Assembly (NCBI GenBank): GCA_028565635.1
Contig: JAOXYB010021515.1
Coordinates: 6,775-17,213 of the forward strand
Direction of reading: 5' to 3'
DNA from: Phoronis ovalis
Lineage: Eukaryota > Phoronida > Phoronidae
Length of the DNA stretch: 10,439 nucleotides
The notes beneath the pieces are model-generated. The model saw only the letters and a program-made list of their open reading frames with translations, was not told where the DNA came from and did no database searches. The translations under genes and the position numbers were made by a program. Below, one piece after another: positions 9,001 to 10,439 of this stretch (its first letter is position 1; every line of letters begins with the position of its first letter).

Positions 9001-10102
9001 TTGTGAAATAAAAAACATTTTTAGAACAAGTGTACATTTGCAATCATGACCAGTTACTACATTTGACACCAAGAAAAATGCTATTAACAGTTGCAGAGTT
9101 ATTCATAAAGTCAAAAGAAATGGGAGAAGATTCCTAGAACAGGGCTGAATGTTTGTCTGTAGTATAAAGGACTTTTATATGATCAATTTTCTGATTTTGA
9201 TTATAGAAATAATTGGGGTTCTTATAATTTATTATTTAGAAAATCTTGCTTTTTATCTCCATTGTTCGTGAAATCATTTAATACATTTGTTAACTCAAGA
9301 GATACTTATAAACAGAATACACAGTTACTTCAGACCTGGGTTTGCTGATACCAAGAATAAACTGTCTCTGCACCTACTAGTTTAGGTCAGAAATATATGT
9401 CATTGGTTCTTATTATTAGATGCACTATTTAAAAGCAGTGATGTTATTTAGCCACAACATTCTTACTAACAATTTTAAAGCTAAACAAAAAAGCAAGCAA
9501 AGTAAAAATTATACAATTTCTTTATTTATGTAAACAGGGTGGTATAAAATAGCATCAACTTTTTTGTATCTTTGTTTCGTTTCCAACATTTCTGTTAGAA
9601 TTCAGGGTAAAGCATAATAATTTTTTGTTGTATGTATGACCTTCTAAGGTATAAACAAAACCTCTCTTCAGTTTTTAATCGTTCTCAAAGCTGGTTCCTA
9701 GTTACATACAGGAAAACCATACTACCTTCTAATTTTATTGTTTGTTCCTTTTGAGTTGCATACAGTTTAGCTTCTTCCAGAAGATCCCTCCGTTTTTTAA
9801 GTCTGGAAACACTCCCTTCTTGACGTGATGGAGGAGTTGAACGGCAACGAAAATTTTCCTCTACAGGTAACTTTGGCATCAACATCATTCCTTATATCAA
9901 ATTTATTTGGTTAGACTATTGAGTAAAATACTAGAAAAACAAGTGCTGCATCTAGTGATTTACATGTGTAAAAGCAGTCAGTATATGTGCCCTATAGCAT
10001 GAGTACTCTGTGCTTATTGTGAAATGCTTCAATACTCTTACTTTCCATTGAAATTTTAGGCATCATGGTCCTTGTCTGCATGGTCAATCGGGGCAACTCC
10101 AT
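1..10102 (-). CDS. Cytosolic carboxypeptidase, AGBL2/AGBL3-like (M14D), multi-exon gene, 3' end missing
   Basis: A 13- or 14-exon coding region can be joined on the minus strand with every phase consistent. It gives about 896 residues without optional exon 4, or about 982 with it, and is still open at the left edge. Known for the family: CCP2/CCP3 enzymes are cytosolic zinc exopeptidases that trim glutamates from polyglutamylated tubulin and other acidic tails, often in cilia and axonemes. Seen here (numbering without exon 4): a 290-residue N-terminal region, a CCP N-domain (about 294-520) with [10 protein letters not shown], and a catalytic domain with zinc ligands H536, E539 and H632, NPDG at 576-579, RDLNRNY (N595/R596 for substrate carboxylate binding) and catalytic E711 in TLEATF. 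Wording such as [10 protein letters not shown] and CDMHGHSRK places it with AGBL2/AGBL3 rather than CCP1/4/5/6. I cannot choose between AGBL2 and AGBL3, so no symbol is given. The family call is very secure; the exact splice form is inferred. Confidence 0.95.
34..392 (-). other. Intron 13 (359 bases)
   Basis: GTAAGT to TTCCATTTACAG. No other feature is recognised. If exon 13 is terminal in some transcripts this would be 3' untranslated sequence and flank. Confidence 0.75.
393..684 (-). CDS. CCP exon 13: Ser/Gln-rich C-terminal tail
   Basis: The exon is 292 bases, phase 1 in after TGTATTTTCAG and phase 2 out at GAGTCAGA|GTAAGT. It codes for about residues 789-885. A polar, low-complexity stretch ([19 protein letters not shown]) is followed by a probable amphipathic helix ([26 protein letters not shown]) and an acidic end, DENCSESE. 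No domain is recognised; vertebrate relatives also have divergent tails. The donor overlaps an in-frame TAA at 391-389, so if the intron is retained, or this is a terminal exon in some transcripts, the protein ends at SESE. Confidence 0.85.
832..1114. mobile_element. piggyBac-type MITE with TTAA target duplication
   Basis: TTAA at 832-835 and 1111-1114 flanks a 275-bp insert whose ends are inverted: CCCTTTCATTGC at 836-847 against CCCTTTCACTGC read from 1110 to 1099 on the other strand (11 of 12). TTAA target sites with ends starting CCCTTT are the mark of piggyBac-family insertions. No transposase is encoded, so it is non-autonomous. The interior is more GC-rich than the intron around it and holds two related palindromes (851-869 and 894-914). 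Its intronic position, clear of splice sites, suggests it is tolerated. Confidence 0.75.
851..914. repeat. Pair of related palindromes inside the MITE
   Basis: TACCCG(7)CGGGTA at 851-869 and GTACCCGGT-atc-ACCGGGTAC at 894-914. The shared 19-base core matches at 16 positions and the copies lie 44 bases apart. They may be subterminal transposase-binding sites or simple hairpins; that role is inference. Confidence 0.7.
1348..1550 (-). CDS. CCP exon 12: end of the peptidase domain and following helix
   Basis: The exon is 203 bases, phase 2 in (AG|T gives Ser) and phase 1 out at ACGAAAG|GTATGG. It codes for about residues 721-788. [20 protein letters not shown] matches the final H-[FS]-[ST]-T-x-DLES-[ML]-G helix of the CCP fold, and LLEYQ ends it. 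The rest (about 745-788, rich in Glu, Lys and Ile: [14 protein letters not shown]) is charged and probably helical, beyond the conserved domain. Frame and borders are clear. Confidence 0.94.
1551..1888 (-). other. Intron 11 (338 bases)
   Basis: GTAGGT to TTCATTTCAG. AT-rich; nothing recognised. Confidence 0.9.
1889..2034 (-). CDS. CCP exon 11: catalytic glutamate
   Basis: The exon is 146 bases, phase 0 in and phase 2 out at TTATGTAG|GTAGGT. It codes for residues 673-720. [20 protein letters not shown] is followed by GTGRVVMW-like [11 protein letters not shown] and then [15 protein letters not shown]711 in TLEATF is the catalytic general base of M14 peptidases. The CKF-x-x-x-[KR]-x-KE-x-TGR-VVMW pattern is shared by AGBL2/AGBL3. 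The following GTAGGTAGGT allows a shifted donor, but only the one chosen gives the family reading into exon 12. Confidence 0.96.
2264..2407 (-). CDS. CCP exon 10: third zinc ligand
   Basis: The exon is 144 bases (48 codons), phase 0 at both ends, with donor CAAAAG|GTGGGA. It codes for residues 625-672. [20 protein letters not shown] contains H632, the third zinc ligand, in the D-x-HGHSRK motif typical of CCPs. The remainder ([20 protein letters not shown] onwards) is the variable surface helix region. Being a symmetric phase 0-0 exon, skipping it would keep the frame but destroy the zinc site. Confidence 0.97.
2408..2765 (-). other. Intron 9 (358 bases), GC-AG type
   Basis: It begins GCAAGT and ends TATGTTTCAG. 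The content is AT-rich with no recognised feature. Confidence 0.88.
2766..3082 (-). CDS. CCP exon 9: catalytic core, zinc site and substrate-binding residues
   Basis: The exon is 317 bases, phase 1 in and phase 0 out, coding for residues 519-624. It carries [18 protein letters not shown], in which H536 and E539 are the first two zinc ligands (HxxE), then [15 protein letters not shown] and [10 protein letters not shown], in which N595/R596 correspond to the Asn-Arg pair that holds the substrate C-terminal carboxylate. The last part ([19 protein letters not shown]) is the usual helix before the next strand. The donor is non-canonical, CATGAG|GCAAGT; the nearby GT would shift the frame relative to exon 10. 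All active-site residues expected here are present, so the enzyme is predicted to be active. Confidence 0.97.
3083..3444 (-). other. Intron 8 (362 bases)
   Basis: GTGAGT to ATTTTTAG. Very AT-rich, with short AT alternations (around 3148-3175) and poly-T runs; nothing else is visible. Confidence 0.9.
3445..3628 (-). CDS. CCP exon 8: end of N-domain, linker to the peptidase domain
   Basis: The exon is 184 bases, phase 0 in and phase 1 out at GATTTTG|GTGAGT. It codes for residues 458-518. [20 protein letters not shown] matches the conserved D-x-C-Y-[FL]-AHCYPYT motif at the border between the N-domain and the M14 fold. [15 protein letters not shown] follows, a helix of the peptidase domain, then [18 protein letters not shown], the strand before the zinc-binding loop. 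The sequence is intact and without oddities. Confidence 0.96.
3629..3946 (-). other. Intron 7 (318 bases)
   Basis: GTAGGT to GCTTTGCAG. Nothing is recognised inside; a 69-codon plus-strand open frame here lacks any protein signature. Confidence 0.9.
3947..4104 (-). CDS. CCP exon 7: N-domain, SEKEAK segment
   Basis: The exon is 158 bases, G|GC joining as Gly, and leaves phase 0 at CAAATG|GTAGGT. It codes for about residues 405-457. [20 protein letters not shown] is almost word for word the AGBL2/AGBL3 signature, followed by [12 protein letters not shown] and the YYELEFQM strand. This is the best single piece of evidence for CCP2/CCP3 over other CCPs. The short [14 protein letters not shown] stretch is a variable loop in the family. 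Confidence 0.96.
4105..4724 (-). other. Intron 6 (620 bases)
   Basis: AT-rich intron, GTAATG to ATTTTCAG. No repeat, RNA gene or coding stretch is recognised. Confidence 0.9.
4725..4879 (-). CDS. CCP exon 6: N-domain, continued
   Basis: The exon is 155 bases, taking GT from exon 5 plus T to make Val and leaving phase 1 at CAAG|GTAATG. It codes for about residues 354-404: [20 protein letters not shown], then WYYFRIKNT and [17 protein letters not shown]. The L-x-x-D-x-x-T-x-x-H-x-Q-W-[FY]-[FY]-F pattern and the IVN-x-x-K-x-x-SLY segment are strongly conserved in AGBL2/AGBL3 proteins and form central strands of the N-domain. Frame, borders and family wording all agree. Confidence 0.96.
4880..5351 (-). 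other. Intron 5 (472 bases)
   Basis: Donor GTAAGT is a perfect consensus, and the acceptor is CCTGTTTCAG. It is AT-rich with nothing else visible. Confidence 0.9.
5352..5541 (-). CDS. CCP exon 5: start of the CCP N-terminal domain
   Basis: The exon is 190 bases, entered at phase 1 after TTATTTTAG and leaving with GT (phase 2) at AGAGT|GTAAGT. It codes for about residues 290-353. [16 protein letters not shown] opens it, and near the end comes [18 protein letters not shown], the hallmark first strand of the CCP-specific N-domain, here with Cys where Ser is usual. In family structures this beta-sandwich packs on the catalytic domain and helps shape access for acidic tails. A second acceptor 9 bases downstream (TTGGAG|GAATG) keeps the same phase and would drop three residues. 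Confidence 0.93.
5542..6018 (-). other. Intron 4 (477 bases)
   Basis: Probable GC-AG intron, GCATGT to ATTTTAG, if exon 4 is used. It is AT-rich with no recognisable feature. Confidence 0.6.
6019..6276 (-). CDS. CCP exon 4: optional or alternative cassette with GPYWPHDY motif
   Basis: An open stretch of 258 bases (86 codons) can be bounded by acceptor CCCCCACTAG and a GC donor, GAACCAG|GCATGT. Both ends are phase 1, so it can be included, skipped or exchanged with exon 3 without changing the frame. It codes for [10 protein letters not shown] at its start, a SYTEALQTF segment, then [15 protein letters not shown] and an end in KPHEPG. The last 60 or so residues follow exon 3 in layout (SFREAM / [14 protein letters not shown] / GPYWPHDY, ending PPG / EPG). 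Doubts: the acceptor has a short pyrimidine tract, and a better-looking acceptor at TGCTGAAG (6299-6298) gives the wrong phase after exon 3. It could also be the first coding exon of another transcript, starting at the ATG at 6295. That it is coding is likely; its use is inferred. Confidence 0.65.
7286..7581. mobile_element. Non-autonomous repeat element with inverted arms and a tandem-repeat core
   Basis: The core (7343-7532) holds about six degenerate units of 30-33 bases, each of the form ATTTTTAGGA-TTTT-GTGAAAAA-GGACCC, best seen at 7343-7375, 7438-7468, 7469-7500 and 7501-7532. The flanks are inverted: GGGGTGTGC at 7311-7319 matches GCACACCCC at 7544-7552. Outside these, looser arms starting GGGG on each side (7286 on the left; reverse complement from 7581 on the right) suggest diverged inverted ends of about 35 bases. 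There is no coding capacity. The architecture resembles MITE or Helitron-like elements with internal minisatellites, known in bivalves and other invertebrates. Exact ends and class are uncertain. Confidence 0.55.
7343..7532. repeat. Degenerate tandem repeat, about six units of 30-33 bp
   Basis: Successive units begin ATTTT(T/A)AGGA or a close variant, and end in a run of A followed by GGACCC, ACACCC or similar. The second and third units (7376-7437) are the most diverged. Conservation is far too loose for a CRISPR array, and there are no unique spacers between units. Confidence 0.75.
8090..8123. repeat. 17-bp tandem duplication, two copies
   Basis: Two adjacent copies of GAGAATGTTATAAAATG differ only near the last bases (the second ends AAGG). 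It is intronic and looks like simple replication slippage. Confidence 0.8.
8358..8999 (-). CDS. CCP exon 3: large N-terminal exon with basic cluster and GPFWPEDY motif
   Basis: At 642 bases this is the largest exon, phase 1 at both ends, with donor CCACCAG|GTGAGAA. It codes for residues 76-289. Visible features in order are: a charged helical stretch from [10 protein letters not shown] to about 118; a Gln-rich run at 143-146; a strongly basic patch KRRKKMK at 153-159, which could be a nuclear signal or a contact for acidic tubulin tails; a Gly/Asp/Lys turn-rich part ([19 protein letters not shown]); then [15 protein letters not shown] near the end. None of these is a catalytic domain. The region looks longer than the N-terminus I recall for vertebrate AGBL3. 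The end of the exon resembles exon 4, which suggests an old internal duplication. Confidence 0.9.
9000..9725 (-). other. Intron 2 (726 bases)
   Basis: AT-rich intron with donor GTAGTA and acceptor TTTCACAAG. I see no repeat, RNA gene or coding stretch in it; a readable extension of exon 3 across 9000-9072 is intron read-through. Confidence 0.8.
9726..9890 (-). CDS. CCP exon 2: N-terminal region, helical segment
   Basis: The exon is 165 bases, entered with GA after phase 1 and leaving phase 1 at TTAGAAG|GTAGTA. It codes for residues 21-75. The first half is Pro/Ser/Arg-rich with no recognised fold. The second half (about 50-75, [20 protein letters not shown]) is charged, free of proline and likely a helix or short coiled coil that runs on into exon 3. 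I recognise no domain; it is assigned to the CCP gene by phase continuity, GT-AG borders and the uninterrupted reading frame. Confidence 0.75.
9891..10041 (-). other. Intron 1 (151 bases)
   Basis: Donor GTAAGAG and acceptor ATATAAG, the latter with only a weak pyrimidine tract. Nothing else is visible in it. Confidence 0.55.
10042..10102 (-). CDS. CCP exon 1: likely start-codon exon
   Basis: The exon opens with ATG directly after a good acceptor (TCTCTTTACAG) and ends ATGGAAA|GTAAGAG, phase 1. It codes for 20 residues beginning [11 protein letters not shown], with a methionine-rich stretch, and the leftover A joins GA of the next exon to make Arg21. The start is chosen because a possible upstream exon places an in-frame stop before it. 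It could instead be an internal phase-0 exon if a coding exon lies beyond the window. The short, family-nonspecific sequence makes this the least certain of the N-terminal exons. Confidence 0.6.
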
Positions 10103-10264
10103 CTGTAAAGAGAATAAAATATTGCCAGGTACACAGTAAAAACAACTTTTATTTTAAAATGTTAGCTAAAACCCCCGGGGTCCGACTCAAATCACTGGCT
10201 GGTATGCACCTTTGTGAACAAAAACGTGCACAAAGAATTTTTTCGTTAAAACAAAGTACTTACA

Positions 10265-10439
10265 TTAAAGCAGGTAGGGTTAAATCAAATATACAGAAAG
10301 AGTACTGTTTTAGACTAGTTGTATGCGTTTGGGGTGATTCTTTTATTGGGGTATTTTAATTACTATTTAATGCAACTTAACATTCGAGGTTGGCCCAAAT
10401 AAACTTTGTCTCCAATGTTTATTTTTAACTACTGAATGC
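10265..10439 (-). other. Upstream flank: possible 5' untranslated exon and promoter region
   Basis: No coding similarity is visible. Read on the minus strand, the stretch ends in a strong splice donor, TTTAAT|GTAAGT, with the junction at 10264/10263. If this donor is joined to the exon beginning at 10102, an in-frame TGA at 10287-10285 lies upstream of the ATG, so this would be a 5' untranslated exon and the ATG the true start. No convincing TATA box or initiator is seen, and the exon's 5' end cannot be placed. The intron between (10103-10263) is 161 bases and ends in TCTCTTTACAG. Confidence 0.35.

Noticed and set aside
10170-10260. Palindrome ACCCCCGGGGT and CTTTGTG/CACAAAG inverted pair as a mobile element end
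   Set aside because: No target duplication or second end is visible; the matches are short enough to be chance.
10072-10359. Plus-strand open frame of 95 codons
   Set aside because: It overlaps exon 1 and the candidate 5' exon on the opposite strand; composition is unremarkable.

Overview
The window is eukaryotic. It carries most of one gene on the minus strand, split into about 14 short exons (33 to 642 bases) by AT-rich introns with ordinary splice signals. The gene encodes a cytosolic carboxypeptidase of the M14D family (CCP/AGBL, nearest to AGBL2/AGBL3), which shortens polyglutamate chains on tubulin and other acidic proteins. Exon phases join without a break from an ATG at 10102 to the left edge, where the gene runs out of the window. 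The protein similarity, compact introns and intronic repeats suggest an invertebrate, possibly a mollusc or another lophotrochozoan; the organism is inferred, not shown.

Layout, read 5' to 3' on the minus strand (right to left). At 10264 and beyond there is a possible 5' non-coding exon with a strong donor. Exons 1-3 (10102 to 8358) code for a long N-terminal region with a helical stretch and a basic cluster. A 2.1 kb intron follows, holding a repeat element with a tandem-repeat core (about 7286-7581). Exon 4 (6276-6019) is an optional-looking cassette that resembles the end of exon 3. Exons 5-8 (5541 to 3445) code for the CCP N-terminal beta-sandwich domain. Exons 9-11 (3082 to 1889) code for the zinc carboxypeptidase domain, with zinc ligands His, Glu and His, the substrate-binding Asn-Arg and the catalytic Glu all present. 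Exons 12-14 (1550 to the edge) code for the last helices and a Ser/Gln-rich then acidic C-terminal tail. The intron between exons 12 and 13 holds a 275-bp piggyBac-type MITE with a TTAA target duplication.

The most notable points are the duplicated-looking phase 1-1 exon 4 with a probable GC donor, a second and well-supported GC-AG intron after exon 9, the two intronic mobile or repeat elements, and a stop codon embedded in the exon 13 donor that could give a shorter C-terminus. No plus-strand gene, RNA gene or prokaryote-type system was supported.
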